Counted from the first letter of the stretch, positions 25,114 through 34,827 are shown. The stretch: DNA of 64,000 nucleotides from Halomarinibacterium sp041392125 (GCA_041392125.1 JAWKMR010000003.1:528178-592177); one strand, 5' to 3'. Notes: generated by a model from the sequence alone, not told the origin. Numbers and translations: made by a program.

Positions 25114-27732
25114 ATGAAAAAACTATTACTTATTTTATTCTTTATAGGTAGTTTAACTGCCTATTCTCAAGGAACAGTAACGGGTAATGTAACCGACTCA
25201 GATTTAGGAGGACCACTACCTGGTGCAAGTGTATTAGAAACTGGTACCACCAATGGTGCCATCACAGATTTTGAGGGAAATTTCACGCTGAATGTTAACT
25301 CAAATTCTGGAACCATTGAAATTTCCTATTTAGGATTTATTAAAAAAACAGTAAAGTTCACTTTAAGTGGTGGAACTGTAAATGTAGGTACAGTTGCACT
25401 AGAGGCTGATGCTAATACGTTGGCAGAGGTAGTAATTATTGGTACCGGAGTAATCGATTTAGCTGAAGATCGTAAAACTCCTGTAGCTGTTTCAACCATT
25501 ACACAACAAGAAATTCAAGAAAAAGTAGCCGGTAATGTCGAGTTAACACAAGCTCTTAAAGCGACTCCTTCTATTAATATTTCTGGTGATAGCGGTTTTG
25601 GAGATTCTCAAATGTATTTAAGAGGTTTTGAACAAAACAATACTGCGGTACTTTTAAACGGTCAGCCGGTTAATGGTATGGAAGACGGTAATGTGTATTG
25701 GTCTAACTGGGCTGGTATTGCAGATATTGCAAGTGCCATTCAGGTACAAAGAGGTCTTGGAGCTTCCAAGTTAGCAATCTCATCTGTAGGAGGTACCGTA
25801 AACATTGTAATGAAAGCTGCCGATAGAAAAGCAGGTGGTTTTGCACGTTTCTTAGGAGCTAATGATAGTTACTTTAAAGGAACTGCAGCTTACAATACAG
25901 GTATTGGTGAAAGCGGATGGGCTTTTTCAATTTTAGTAGATCATTGGCAAGCACACAGAAAATGGTCTAATGGTACTTATGGACAAGGACAAAACTATTT
26001 TCTTGCAGTAGGTTATAAACCAAACGATGCACACTCTTTAAACTTCTTGATTACAGGAGCACCACAAATGCACGGTCAAAAGTGGTCACAATCAAAAGAT
26101 GTAATTAATGCAGATCCAAAATTCAATCAACATTGGGGTTATAACAGTGTAGATGGAGACAGCGATAACATTTCTTCTGAAAGACAAAACTATTACCATA
26201 AACCTGTTGCTAACCTTAACTGGGATTGGACTATGAGTGAAAGTTCTGAACTTTCTACCGTTTTATATGCTTCTGTGGGTCGCGGCGGAGGAACTGGCGA
26301 TAGAGGAAATGGTAGAATAAGAACTGAAGACCCAGACGGCGATGGTCCTTTATCAGGTCAAATAGATTATGCAGCAATTTATGAGGCTAATACAGCTATT
26401 GGGGTTGGAAATGATTTTGATAATCCAGATGGGAGAGGTTATATTAGAAGATCTTCAGTAAATAACCACCAATGGTTTGGTGCAGTATCTAACTTTAACC
26501 ATGACTTTAGTGATGAATTTAATATGAATATTGGTGTAGATGCTCGTATGTACACTGGAGATCACTTTAGACAAGTAGCTAATTTTTATGGACTAACGGG
26601 TTGGTCTAATGACCGCCCAGACGATGCTGTAGTAACTACCGCATATGAAGCAGACCCATGGAAAGCACTTTCTAATTTCGCTGGAGAAGAAGACCGTATT
26701 AATTATGACTATTCTGAAGATATTAGTTATATAGGTGGTTTTGGACAGTTAGAATATGCCACCAATAAATTCTCAATGTTTGTTCAGGGATCATATTCTA
26801 CTCAATCTTACCAAAGAGAAGATCGTTTTACAACCGACGATAACGGTAATCAAACAACAACAACATCAGACAAGGTAAATAAAACAGGATACAATGTTAA
26901 AGGAGGACTTTCTTATACGGTTGCTGATGAAAGCACCATCTACCTTAATGGGGGATACTATTCTAGACAACCTTATTTAGATAACATCTTTTCTTTTAGA
27001 ACTTCAAATGCAGACATTTTATCTCCTGAAGTTGAAAATGAAATTATTCGATCTGTTGAGGGAGGTTATCATTTTGCAAATTCAGACCTAAGATTGAATT
27101 TTAACGCTTATGTAACCGATTGGGATAACAGAACTATTTCTTATATAGATGATATCATTGACGCAGATACTAAAGAAGAAATTGAAGTTTCTGTACTACA
27201 AAGAGGTATCCGTCAGTACCACACTGGTGCCGAGTTTGACTTTGATTGGAGAGCAAATTCTTGGTTATCTTTAAAAGGATATATTTCTGGTGGTAGCTGG
27301 ATTTTTAAAGGTACATCAAGCAGTTCTATATATAACTTAGATACTCAAGAATTAATTTCTGAAGATGAAGGAGTTAGAAGACAAGGAGTGCGAGTTTCAA
27401 CTGCGCCACAATTTACAACTGGTTTTGGAGCTAAAGCGAAAATTGTTTCTGGTTTAAGCATTGATGGTGGTATTAACTATCGTGCAAATCACTACGAGTT
27501 TACCGATGCTGGAACTTCACAAGTAGATTACGAGCCTGCGAAGTTACAACCCTATTCAATTACAGATTTAGGACTAACCTATAAATTTAATATTGGCGGA
27601 AGTAATAATTTAACTTTCAGAGCTAATGTATTTAATGTATTTGACTACATAGGATTATCAAATTCTGATGCATTTGGTTATTATACCGAAAATGGAAGAA
27701 CGTATAACGGCTCTTTACGTTATTCATTCTAA
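25114..27732 (+). CDS. TonB-dependent outer-membrane receptor (CarboxypepD-reg type)
   Basis: This 872-residue receptor has a signal peptide (1-18, ending TAYSQ), a carboxypeptidase-regulatory-like domain (about 20-105), a plug (about 130-235, with LRGFEQNNTAVLLNGQPVNGMEDG) and a 22-strand barrel ending in an aromatic residue (SLRYSF). It imports a ligand too large for porins using the TonB-ExbBD system. There is no SusD partner, TonB or substrate enzyme alongside, so the substrate cannot be inferred. It has its own promoter and a very strong terminator, so it is a single-gene transcript. Confidence 0.93.
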   Translation: MKKLLLILFFIGSLTAYSQGTVTGNVTDSDLGGPLPGASVLETGTTNGAITDFEGNFTLNVNSNSGTIEISYLGFIKKTVKFTLSGGTVNVGTVALEADANTLAEVVIIGTGVIDLAEDRKTPVAVSTITQQEIQEKVAGNVELTQALKATPSINISGDSGFGDSQMYLRGFEQNNTAVLLNGQPVNGMEDGNVYWSNWAGIADIASAIQVQRGLGASKLAISSVGGTVNIVMKAADRKAGGFARFLGANDSYFKGTAAYNTGIGESGWAFSILVDHWQAHRKWSNGTYGQGQNYFLAVGYKPNDAHSLNFLITGAPQMHGQKWSQSKDVINADPKFNQHWGYNSVDGDSDNISSERQNYYHKPVANLNWDWTMSESSELSTVLYASVGRGGGTGDRGNGRIRTEDPDGDGPLSGQIDYAAIYEANTAIGVGNDFDNPDGRGYIRRSSVNNHQWFGAVSNFNHDFSDEFNMNIGVDARMYTGDHFRQVANFYGLTGWSNDRPDDAVVTTAYEADPWKALSNFAGEEDRINYDYSEDISYIGGFGQLEYATNKFSMFVQGSYSTQSYQREDRFTTDDNGNQTTTTSDKVNKTGYNVKGGLSYTVADESTIYLNGGYYSRQPYLDNIFSFRTSNADILSPEVENEIIRSVEGGYHFANSDLRLNFNAYVTDWDNRTISYIDDIIDADTKEEIEVSVLQRGIRQYHTGAEFDFDWRANSWLSLKGYISGGSWIFKGTSSSSIYNLDTQELISEDEGVRRQGVRVSTAPQFTTGFGAKAKIVSGLSIDGGINYRANHYEFTDAGTSQVDYEPAKLQPYSITDLGLTYKFNIGGSNNLTFRANVFNVFDYIGLSNSDAFGYYTENGRTYNGSLRYSF

Positions 27733-27750
27733 AAAATTTATTAGATATGT

Positions 27751-27786
27751 AAAAGCGGTTGGCATTTGCCAACCGCTTTTTTTTTA
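27751..27786 (+). terminator. Rho-independent terminator after the TonB receptor
   Basis: AAAAGCGGTTGGC (27751-27763) pairs perfectly with GCCAACCGCTTTT (27768-27780) across an ATTT loop, followed by a T run. With 13 base pairs, this is one of the strongest terminators in the window. Confidence 0.95.
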
Positions 27787-27822
27787 CCTTTATATCAACT
27801 AAACTTTTAACCAAAGACACAC

Positions 27823-28266
27823 ATGTATACTACACTTCAGTTTATCCATTCATATTGGGCATATCTTGTTCTTTTTATGGTGCTTATTGCTACTTTAAAT
27901 GCCTTGTCCGGATTCTTCGGAAACAAAGAATACCAATCCAAAGATCTTAGAATCTCTTTATTTGCATTGATTGTGACCCATATTCAATTAGTATTGGGCT
28001 TCCTTTTATATTTTATTTCTCCGTTGGGATTTAAATCAATTTCAAATAACGGCATGGGAGCGGTGATGAAAGATTCGCTTTTACGATTGTTTGCTGTGGA
28101 GCACATTACTATTATGATTCTTGCTGTAGTTTTAATTACGGTAGGATATTCAAAACATAAAAAGAAGCAGGAGGCTAAAACTAAATTTAAAACAGTTGCT
28201 ATTTTGTATACAATAGCCCTCATCTTGATGCTAAGTCGTATTCCTTGGCAGCAATGGTTTGCATAA
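27823..28266 (+). CDS. Small four-helix membrane protein (cytochrome b-like family of Bacteroidota)
   Basis: This 147-residue integral membrane protein has four predicted helices (about 13-32, 45-65, 90-108, 122-140). Conserved histidines lie near the helices (His9, THIQ around 51, EHIT around 93), which is why homologues are often labelled cytochrome B-like. Heme binding is not proven. It sits between two strong terminators with no co-transcribed partner. The function is unknown. Confidence 0.75.
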   Translation: MYTTLQFIHSYWAYLVLFMVLIATLNALSGFFGNKEYQSKDLRISLFALIVTHIQLVLGFLLYFISPLGFKSISNNGMGAVMKDSLLRLFAVEHITIMILAVVLITVGYSKHKKKQEAKTKFKTVAILYTIALILMLSRIPWQQWFA

Positions 28267-28297
28267 AAAAAGCCCCGCAATTATCGGGGCTTTTTTT
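28265..28297. terminator. Bidirectional terminator between convergent genes
   Basis: AGCCCCG (28271-28277) pairs with CGGGGCT (28285-28291) around a 7-base loop. An A tract on the left and a T tract on the right let it work in both directions, for the membrane protein (+) and the nuclease (-). Confidence 0.9.
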
Positions 28298-29345
28298 ATT
28301 TTTCTTTAATAAGATACAGATACACTGGAAAGTGGTCGCTATACCCTCCGGTAAATCCACCGTCTGCATAACTTCGGTAAGGATAGCCCTTGTATTGACC
28401 TCTGGGGTTGGCTAAATAAGACTTATTATAAATTCCCGCTTTATAAAATCGATAGCTACTATAATCTGATTTAGTTAATTCTGAAGAAATAATCATTTGG
28501 TCGAATAAATTCCAACCATCGCGATAAGCCAAGGTTCCTAATCCTTTTTTAAACATATCTTCCATGGGGTTGTAAAGTTCACGAAGGCCTACTTTTTCTT
28601 TGTCTTTTTTTGGTTTTAGCACTTCCCGCACACTGGGGCTATTGGGATCGTCGTTTAAATCTCCCATGGTGATGATTTTTGCATAGGGGTCTTCACTAAA
28701 AAGCGAATCGATAATTTGTTTGTTGAGTTTGGCAGCTTTTACTCTTTTAAACCTACTTCTGGCTTCGCCACCGCTTCTTGAGGGCCAGTGATTTACAATC
28801 ACATGAATTTTCTCTCCATCTAAGATACCGCTCACTAAAAGCTGGTCGCGGGTATAAATACGCTGGGTTGGGTCATTATCTTCATAAATTTTCAGTTCAT
28901 GCGCCTCATAGTTTGTTGGGGTAAATATCTTTTTTTGATACAACAAGGCAACATCAATTCCACGTCTATCCGGAGAATCAAAATGTACAATGCCGTAGCC
29001 TTTATCAACAAGGGGTTCTTGGTTTAACAAATCTTCAAGCACCCTTCGGTTTTCAATTTCGCAAACACCAACAAGAACTGGAGAATTGCCGGTGACATCT
29101 GCCCCAATTTCAGAAATTACTTGTGCCATGTTCTTCAGTTTGGCGTTGTATATTTCTTCGGTCCAATGGTCTTTTCCGGTAGGAGTTCTATCATCATCAA
29201 AAGTGATTGGATCATCTTCAAAATCGAATAAATTTTCAACATTATAAAACGCTATTGTATTGATTTTATATGTTTTTTTCTCTTGGGCAAACAGTGAAAA
29301 ACTTAAGAATACAAAAGTGGCAAATTGAGTTATGTGTAAATTCAT
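28296..29345 (-). CDS. Secreted endonuclease/exonuclease/phosphatase-fold nuclease
   Basis: This 349-residue EEP-fold enzyme has a signal peptide (1-20, FSLFAQ). The fold's signature elements are in order: AFYNVENLFD (metal-binding Asn/Glu), GVCEIENR (Glu), HFDSPDRRG, VNHWPSR (His), MGDLNDDPNS (catalytic Asp/Asn) and GYSDHFPVYL (C-terminal Asp-His). All catalytic residues are present, so activity on DNA or RNA (or phosphoester substrates) outside the cytoplasm is likely. It is transcribed divergently from the TonB receptor at 29465, with a palindrome between their promoters. A sequence-related copy without signal peptide lies at 42297. Confidence 0.92.
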   Translation of the reverse strand: MNLHITQFATFVFLSFSLFAQEKKTYKINTIAFYNVENLFDFEDDPITFDDDRTPTGKDHWTEEIYNAKLKNMAQVISEIGADVTGNSPVLVGVCEIENRRVLEDLLNQEPLVDKGYGIVHFDSPDRRGIDVALLYQKKIFTPTNYEAHELKIYEDNDPTQRIYTRDQLLVSGILDGEKIHVIVNHWPSRSGGEARSRFKRVKAAKLNKQIIDSLFSEDPYAKIITMGDLNDDPNSPSVREVLKPKKDKEKVGLRELYNPMEDMFKKGLGTLAYRDGWNLFDQMIISSELTKSDYSSYRFYKAGIYNKSYLANPRGQYKGYPYRSYADGGFTGGYSDHFPVYLYLIKEK

Positions 29346-29372
29346 TAATTGTCAATATTAAGTTTGCGTAAA

Positions 29373-29388
29373 ATCCTTTGCAAAGGAT
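29373..29388. promoter_or_regulatory. Perfect 16-bp palindrome, candidate operator between the nuclease and TonB receptor
   Basis: ATCCTTTGCAAAGGAT is a perfect dyad. It lies 5-20 bases downstream of the leftward -7 element (29393-29400), so it covers the predicted transcription start of the nuclease. It is about 33 bases from the rightward -7 element. This is the position expected for a repressor site acting on the divergent pair. A hairpin in the nuclease 5' leader is an alternative. Confidence 0.5.
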
Positions 29389-29392
29389 GCAC

Positions 29393-29400
29393 CAAAAGTA
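29393..29400 (-). promoter_or_regulatory. -7 element (TACTTTTG) for the secreted nuclease
   Basis: This exact TAnnTTTG match on the minus strand (plus-strand CAAAAGTA) lies 47 bases ahead of the start codon at 29345. Confidence 0.65.
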
Positions 29401-29420
29401 ATTATTTCGTTTAAAAAATG

Positions 29421-29428
29421 TAGTTTTG
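29421..29428 (+). promoter_or_regulatory. -7 element (TAGTTTTG) for the TonB receptor/DUF5689 operon
   Basis: This exact TAnnTTTG match overlaps an upstream in-frame ATG at 29426. That ATG would therefore be at or before the transcription start, supporting the internal start at 29465. Confidence 0.7.
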
Positions 29429-29464
29429 CACGCTAATTATAACGATTATTTAAACTTAATAAGA

Positions 29465-32293
29465 ATGAAACAATTCATTGCAACCTTTTGTCTTAGCTTC
29501 TTGGGAGTTTTTTCAATTTTTGCCCAGGAAGCAACCGTAAAAGGGAAGGTGGTAGATGCTAATTCTAGTGAAGTAATTTCGGGAGTTGAAATACGTATTT
29601 TGAATAGCGTATTTAGTACTGAAACAAACAGCGAAGGGTTATTTTCTATGACAAGTAACAATCTCCCACAAGGAGAACAAGTATTAATTGTGAATAAAGC
29701 TGATTATGTCTTGCAACGTATTCCAATTACAATTCAAAATGGAAAGACCGTAGATTTAGATCTTATTTTATTACAACTTGACCTTTCAGAAGTGGAAGCG
29801 CAAATAGGGATCATTAGTCTTTCAGACAACGAATTAAATGATGACGAAGGTACTTCGTATAATGTTTCCGGTTTGTTGCAGGCTTCAAACGATACCTTCT
29901 TAGATGCCGCTGCTTTCGATTTTAGTGCTACTTTTTTTAGACCAAGAGGCCTTGACAGTGAAAACGGGAAAGTGCTCATCAATGGTATTGAAATGAATAA
30001 GCAATTTAACGGGAGACCTCAGTGGGGAAATTGGGGTGGCTTAAATGATGTGCAGAGAAACAGAGAATTCTCTATGGGCCTAAAGGCAAACGACTACAAT
30101 TTTGGAGATATTGGAGGAACAACAAATATTAACATGAGAGCCTCTCTATACCGAAAAGGAGGACGTGTATCGTACGCTGTAGCAAACCGTAGTTATACAG
30201 GCAGAATAATGGGGTCTTATAATAGCGGTCTTACTCAAAATGGTTGGGCTTATTCGGTATTGGCTTCCAGACGTTTTGCTGAAGAAGGATATCAAGACGG
30301 TACACTATACGATGCCAATTCTTTCTTTGCTTCTGTTGAAAAGAAGTTGAACGATGCACATAGCTTAAATTTAACAGCTTTTTACACCCCTAACCGAAGA
30401 GGAAGGGCTACGGCTATTACACAAGAAGCTAGAGATCTTAAAGGCATAAAGTATAATCCAAATTGGGGGTACCAAGATGGAGAAAAGCGCAATAGTAGGG
30501 AGCGTAACATTGAAGAGCCTGTAATTATGCTAAACCACTTTTGGACGATTAATGAGAAAACAAGATTAAATACCAATATCGGGTATCAATTCGGGAAAAT
30601 AGGGGATAGCCGCCTTGATAACGGAGGCAATAGAAATCCTTTTGGGAACTATTACCAACGCATGCCTAGTTACTTTTTGCGATTCCCGTCACCTACTTCA
30701 TATGATTACCAATTGGCATACCAAGCAGAACAAGAGTTTATAAATGATGGACAAATAGATTGGACCAATATTTACCTTACTAATCTTAATTCAAGTACAG
30801 GCTATTCAAGCTATGTATTACAAGAAGATAGAGTAGATGACAAACAACTAACGCTAAACTCCATTCTTTCTACAGAAATAAATGAGAATATTACCTTAAA
30901 CGGTACCTTAAATTATAGAAATCTTAAAAGTGACAACTATGCTGTTATTACAGATTTGCTTGGAGGTACAGGATATCAAGATTTTGATAGATTTTATGAC
31001 GGAGGAGTTGATGATACCAACTTTGAACAAAGTGATATACAAAATCCAAACCGTATTGTACAAGAAGGCGATACATATAAATACAACTATGAACTGGGAG
31101 CTTCAGTACTTTCAGGTTTTGCACAAGCACAGTTTAAGTATAGCGATGTAGATTTTTATATGGGTGTAAACGTTTCAAATACTGCTTATCAGAGAACGGG
31201 TATTTTCCAAAATGGGTATTTTCAAGAAGGAAATAGATCTTTGGGAGATAGTGAAAAACTTACTTTTACCAACTTTGGTGCAAAAGGAGGTGCTACATAT
31301 AAAGTAACCGGGCGTCACCTTATCGACTTTAATGCAGGATATTTAACCAAAGCCCCTACTTTGCGTAATAGCTTTGCTAACGCACGTCAAAACAATGATG
31401 TGATAGATAATCTAACGGAAGAAAAAGTACAAAGTGCAGATCTTAGTTATATTTACCGTTCACCTTTAGTAAAAGCACGACTTACCGGTTATTATGCAGG
31501 ATTTCAAGATGCCACTGAAATAGGGTTCTTCTTTACAGAAGACACAAGAAGCGGAGCAAATACTGATGCCTTTGTACAAGAAATTATTCAAGGTATTGAA
31601 AAACGTAATGTAGGCGTTGAAATGGGAATTGAAGCCCAAGTAACACCCACCTTTTTAGTAAAAGCAGCCGCATCTGTTGGACAAAATTTATATACTAATA
31701 ATCCTACTGTATATCTTGCCGGAGACGATTTCGATTATAGCCAAGGAAGTGTTGAAGATTTTTTTGTAGAGGGAAATGATCTTGCCCTACGAGGGAAAAG
31801 GGAAGTTTTTCTCGAGAATTATCACGTTGCCGGAGGACCTGAAAGAGTCTACCAAATTGGTTTTGAATATCGCGACCCAGATTTTTGGTGGGTAGGTGCC
31901 ACAACTAATTACTTCTCAAATGCCTATGTAGATGTAAGTACGCTTAGAAGAAGTGAAGATTTTACACTAGATAGCGATGGGCAACCTTTTGCGAACTATG
32001 ATCCTGAAGTAGCAAAACAAATGCTACAACAAGAACAACTAGAGGACTATTTTTTGGTAAACATTGTTGGAGGAAAGTCTTGGAAAATTAAAGACTACTA
32101 CGTAGGCTTTTTTGCCACAATCAATAATGTATTAAACCAAGAATATAAAACAGGTGGTTTTGAAGATTCAAGAAGATCAAAGTACGACCTTCAGTTGGCA
32201 GAACAACAAAATTCGGGTGGACCTCTTTTCGGAAATCGTTATTTCTTCGGAAATGGAACTACCTACTATGTTAACCTTTACGTAAGATTCTAA
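29465..32293 (+). CDS. TonB-dependent receptor of the nuclease/DUF5689 cassette
   Basis: The frame is open from an ATG at 29426, but a -7 promoter element covers that codon, and the ATG at 29465 gives a clean signal peptide (MKQFIATFCLSFLG...FAQ). The resulting 942-residue protein has a carboxypeptidase-regulatory-like domain (about 22-105), a divergent plug region (about 130-225), and a large barrel ending VNLYVRF. The stop is followed 28 bases later by the DUF5689 lipoprotein gene, with which it is likely co-transcribed. The neighbouring secreted nuclease suggests import of nucleotides, phosphate or another nucleic-acid degradation product. This is inference. Confidence 0.9.
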   Translation: MKQFIATFCLSFLGVFSIFAQEATVKGKVVDANSSEVISGVEIRILNSVFSTETNSEGLFSMTSNNLPQGEQVLIVNKADYVLQRIPITIQNGKTVDLDLILLQLDLSEVEAQIGIISLSDNELNDDEGTSYNVSGLLQASNDTFLDAAAFDFSATFFRPRGLDSENGKVLINGIEMNKQFNGRPQWGNWGGLNDVQRNREFSMGLKANDYNFGDIGGTTNINMRASLYRKGGRVSYAVANRSYTGRIMGSYNSGLTQNGWAYSVLASRRFAEEGYQDGTLYDANSFFASVEKKLNDAHSLNLTAFYTPNRRGRATAITQEARDLKGIKYNPNWGYQDGEKRNSRERNIEEPVIMLNHFWTINEKTRLNTNIGYQFGKIGDSRLDNGGNRNPFGNYYQRMPSYFLRFPSPTSYDYQLAYQAEQEFINDGQIDWTNIYLTNLNSSTGYSSYVLQEDRVDDKQLTLNSILSTEINENITLNGTLNYRNLKSDNYAVITDLLGGTGYQDFDRFYDGGVDDTNFEQSDIQNPNRIVQEGDTYKYNYELGASVLSGFAQAQFKYSDVDFYMGVNVSNTAYQRTGIFQNGYFQEGNRSLGDSEKLTFTNFGAKGGATYKVTGRHLIDFNAGYLTKAPTLRNSFANARQNNDVIDNLTEEKVQSADLSYIYRSPLVKARLTGYYAGFQDATEIGFFFTEDTRSGANTDAFVQEIIQGIEKRNVGVEMGIEAQVTPTFLVKAAASVGQNLYTNNPTVYLAGDDFDYSQGSVEDFFVEGNDLALRGKREVFLENYHVAGGPERVYQIGFEYRDPDFWWVGATTNYFSNAYVDVSTLRRSEDFTLDSDGQPFANYDPEVAKQMLQQEQLEDYFLVNIVGGKSWKIKDYYVGFFATINNVLNQEYKTGGFEDSRRSKYDLQLAEQQNSGGPLFGNRYFFGNGTTYYVNLYVRF

Positions 32294-32321
32294 TTAATTG
32301 ATTACAATAAAATATATTCAG

Positions 32322-33788
32322 ATGAAAAATTCAAATTATACAAAATTATTCGTACTACTTTTTATCGTAGTAACCTTCGTTGCCTGTGTTCAGGATGACG
32401 AATATAAAGTCCCAAATGGCGACGCCACAGAACTAAACATTCCTTTAGATCAAATTGTTACCATTAACTCTTTAAGTTCCTTATTTATGCAAGAGGTTTT
32501 AATGCAGGCAGATGATTTGGGAATTGACCCTAATGACTCTGAAGCAATCAATGCACTTAGAGAAAATGTAAGGCTTACATTTAATGAAGATTATGCAGGA
32601 AAGTATGTGGAAGGCTATGTCATCTCAAGTGATGAAACAGGTAACTTTTTTGAAGAGATTATACTACAAGATAAAGTTTCTAACCCTACAACAGGAGTGA
32701 AAGTGTTAATTGATAGCAATCCCCTTTTTGGACGTTACGATTTTGGGAGAAGAGTATATATGGTGTTAGAAGGGCTAACCGTTGGTCTGGATAGTGGAGT
32801 ACTTACTTTAGGGCATGAAGAAGGAGGAAGCATAGAGCCTATTGCTGAGTCGCAAATGGACGCTTTTATTTTAAGAGATGTTCTTGTTGCAGAAATGATA
32901 CCAATGCCAATTAGCTTTGAAGATTTTGAGATAGAAAAAACCAATCTTTATGTACAATTAAACGACGTTCAATTTCTTCGTAGCCAAGCTTTAGGGAATA
33001 ATCCACTTACTTATGCAGGAGAAGCTACCGATGATTTTGACGGAGAACGTATATTAGAAAGTTGCGCAACAGGAACTGCTACTATTTTTAGTACTAGCAC
33101 TTTTGCAGATTTTAAATCGCAAGAGTTGGCCACTGGAAGAGGAACTATCAATGCGATATTAACTCGCGACTTTTTTGATGATTATTTCATTGTAACCGTA
33201 AATAGTCTGGATGATATTATGTTGGATGATACTAACCGTTGTGATCCGGATACCTTCAGTTGCGATGGACCTAGTGGTGGTGGGACTATTTTCTGGAACC
33301 AAAACTTTGAACAATTCAATGCCATTGAAGATTATGTAAATGCAGGATGGACTAATCTAAACGTAAACGGCGGAAGCACACTTTGGGTAATTGGAAATTT
33401 CAATAATACCAATTATGCTCAGATTTCAGGCTTTAATAGTGGAGAAGCTACCATTGAAACTTGGTTGGTGACTCCCGGTATTAATATGGATACTACAACC
33501 GAAGAAGAATTATTTATGGATATTCAAACTAACTTCGATAATGGAAATATCCTAAGCGTTGTGTTTTCAACAAATTTTTCAGGAGATGTTACCACAGCTA
33601 CCTGGCAAACTTTAGATGTTGAAATTCCTAGTGGCCCGGCAGGTGGTTTTGGAACCTTTGAAACCGTAGGTCCTGTTAACATATCTTGCTTAGAAGGTAC
33701 TATTTACCTTGCTTTTGTCTACGAGGGAAGTGATCCAAGTGCTACCACCCGTTACCATATTGACAATATTGAAATAACAGGGAACTAA
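32322..33788 (+). CDS. DUF5689 / choice-of-anchor J surface lipoprotein
   Basis: This 488-residue lipoprotein starts at the ATG at 32322 rather than an upstream TTG. The lipobox ends at Cys22 (VTFVACVQDDE), with acidic residues after it as in surface lipoproteins. The N-terminal part (about 45-280) matches DUF5689 (YVEGYVISSDETGNFFEEI, then strands resembling an OB-fold). The C-terminal part (about 315-488) is a choice-of-anchor J jelly-roll, with FWNQNFE and YHIDNIEI. It is likely the surface partner of the TonB receptor, in the role that SusD plays for SusC. A strong terminator follows. Confidence 0.87.
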   Translation: MKNSNYTKLFVLLFIVVTFVACVQDDEYKVPNGDATELNIPLDQIVTINSLSSLFMQEVLMQADDLGIDPNDSEAINALRENVRLTFNEDYAGKYVEGYVISSDETGNFFEEIILQDKVSNPTTGVKVLIDSNPLFGRYDFGRRVYMVLEGLTVGLDSGVLTLGHEEGGSIEPIAESQMDAFILRDVLVAEMIPMPISFEDFEIEKTNLYVQLNDVQFLRSQALGNNPLTYAGEATDDFDGERILESCATGTATIFSTSTFADFKSQELATGRGTINAILTRDFFDDYFIVTVNSLDDIMLDDTNRCDPDTFSCDGPSGGGTIFWNQNFEQFNAIEDYVNAGWTNLNVNGGSTLWVIGNFNNTNYAQISGFNSGEATIETWLVTPGINMDTTTEEELFMDIQTNFDNGNILSVVFSTNFSGDVTTATWQTLDVEIPSGPAGGFGTFETVGPVNISCLEGTIYLAFVYEGSDPSATTRYHIDNIEITGN

Positions 33789-33807
33789 ATTTCTGTTTGT
33801 TTCTGAA

Positions 33808-33840
33808 AATAAAGGGCGCCATTGGCGCCCTTTATTATTT
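33808..33840 (+). terminator. Rho-independent terminator after the DUF5689 operon
   Basis: AATAAAGGGCGCC (33808-33820) pairs perfectly with GGCGCCCTTTATT (33824-33836) with a 3-base loop. This is a 13-bp stem followed by ATTT. Confidence 0.88.
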
Positions 33841-33897
33841 GAGAATCCTATTTTTACATGATAGTATCTTTTTGAAAGCAATATCTTTTATTAGAAA

Positions 33898-34671
33898 ATG
33901 GAAATATTTATTATCTCAGTCATTGCCTTTTTTGTTTCGATTTTGACTTTTTTTTCTGGTTTTGGGCTAGGAACCATTCTAACTCCTGTTTTTATGATTT
34001 TCTTTCCAGTTGAAATAGCAATAGCCTTAACCGGCGTGGTTCACTTTTTCAACAATATTTTTAAATTGTTTTTGGTGGGAAATAAGGCAAATAGACAAGT
34101 ACTATTATATTTTGGGATCCCGGCAGTCATCGCAGCCGTTTTTGGCTCTTGGCTTTTAATTCACATCACAGAACTTCAACCGTTGTTCACGTATCATGCA
34201 TTCGGAAAAGATATAGCGGTGTATCCGGTTAAATTTATTATTTCCATATTGTTACTAATTTTTGCCTGTATAGATCTTTTCCCATATTTCAGTAAAATAT
34301 CATTCAATAAAGATAAACTACCTATTGGTGGACTTTTAAGCGGATTTTTTGGAGGACTTTCGGGAAACCAAGGAGCTTTACGAACTGCTTTTTTGATTAA
34401 GGCAGGACTTACAAAGGAAGCTTTTATAGGCACTGCGGTTGTAGTCTCTGCTTTTGTCGATTTTACAAGATTAAGTATGTATGCTACCAAAGTAACCTCT
34501 TCTAGACTAACAGATAATATAGAATTAATAGTTTGTGCGACACTTTCGGCTATCATTGGAGCATATATTGGGAATAAACTCCTAAAAAAGGTGACACTTC
34601 GATTATTGCAAGTTACGGTTGCTGTAATGCTTATTATAATTTCCCTTGGCCTAGGTTCAGGGCTTATTTAA
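33898..34671 (+). CDS. TSUP (TauE/SafE) family permease
   Basis: This 257-residue protein has about seven to eight membrane helices. The family repeat signature appears in both halves: GFGLGTILTPVF near residue 21-32 and GGLLSGFFGGLSGNQGALR near 142-160. TSUP members export or import sulfite, sulfonates, sulfoacetate and related organic anions. The substrate here is not determinable. It has no close operon partner. Confidence 0.9.
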   Translation: MEIFIISVIAFFVSILTFFSGFGLGTILTPVFMIFFPVEIAIALTGVVHFFNNIFKLFLVGNKANRQVLLYFGIPAVIAAVFGSWLLIHITELQPLFTYHAFGKDIAVYPVKFIISILLLIFACIDLFPYFSKISFNKDKLPIGGLLSGFFGGLSGNQGALRTAFLIKAGLTKEAFIGTAVVVSAFVDFTRLSMYATKVTSSRLTDNIELIVCATLSAIIGAYIGNKLLKKVTLRLLQVTVAVMLIIISLGLGSGLI

Positions 34672-34827
34672 TTTGAATGGATAATTAATTTGTTATCATG
34701 AAATGCCCATCAACAAATTTTACAAACCCGCCGAAGATGAATAAAAAGGGCATTCCATCTTCTACTTTATCAAATATTTTAAACAGATGAAAATATATAG
34801 CAAATTTGTTCACAAAAACTAGAACTT

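Noticed and set aside
28278..28284. Hairpin loops in terminators considered as possible riboswitch or small RNA
   Set aside because: The sequences are simple intrinsic terminators with no extra conserved structure.
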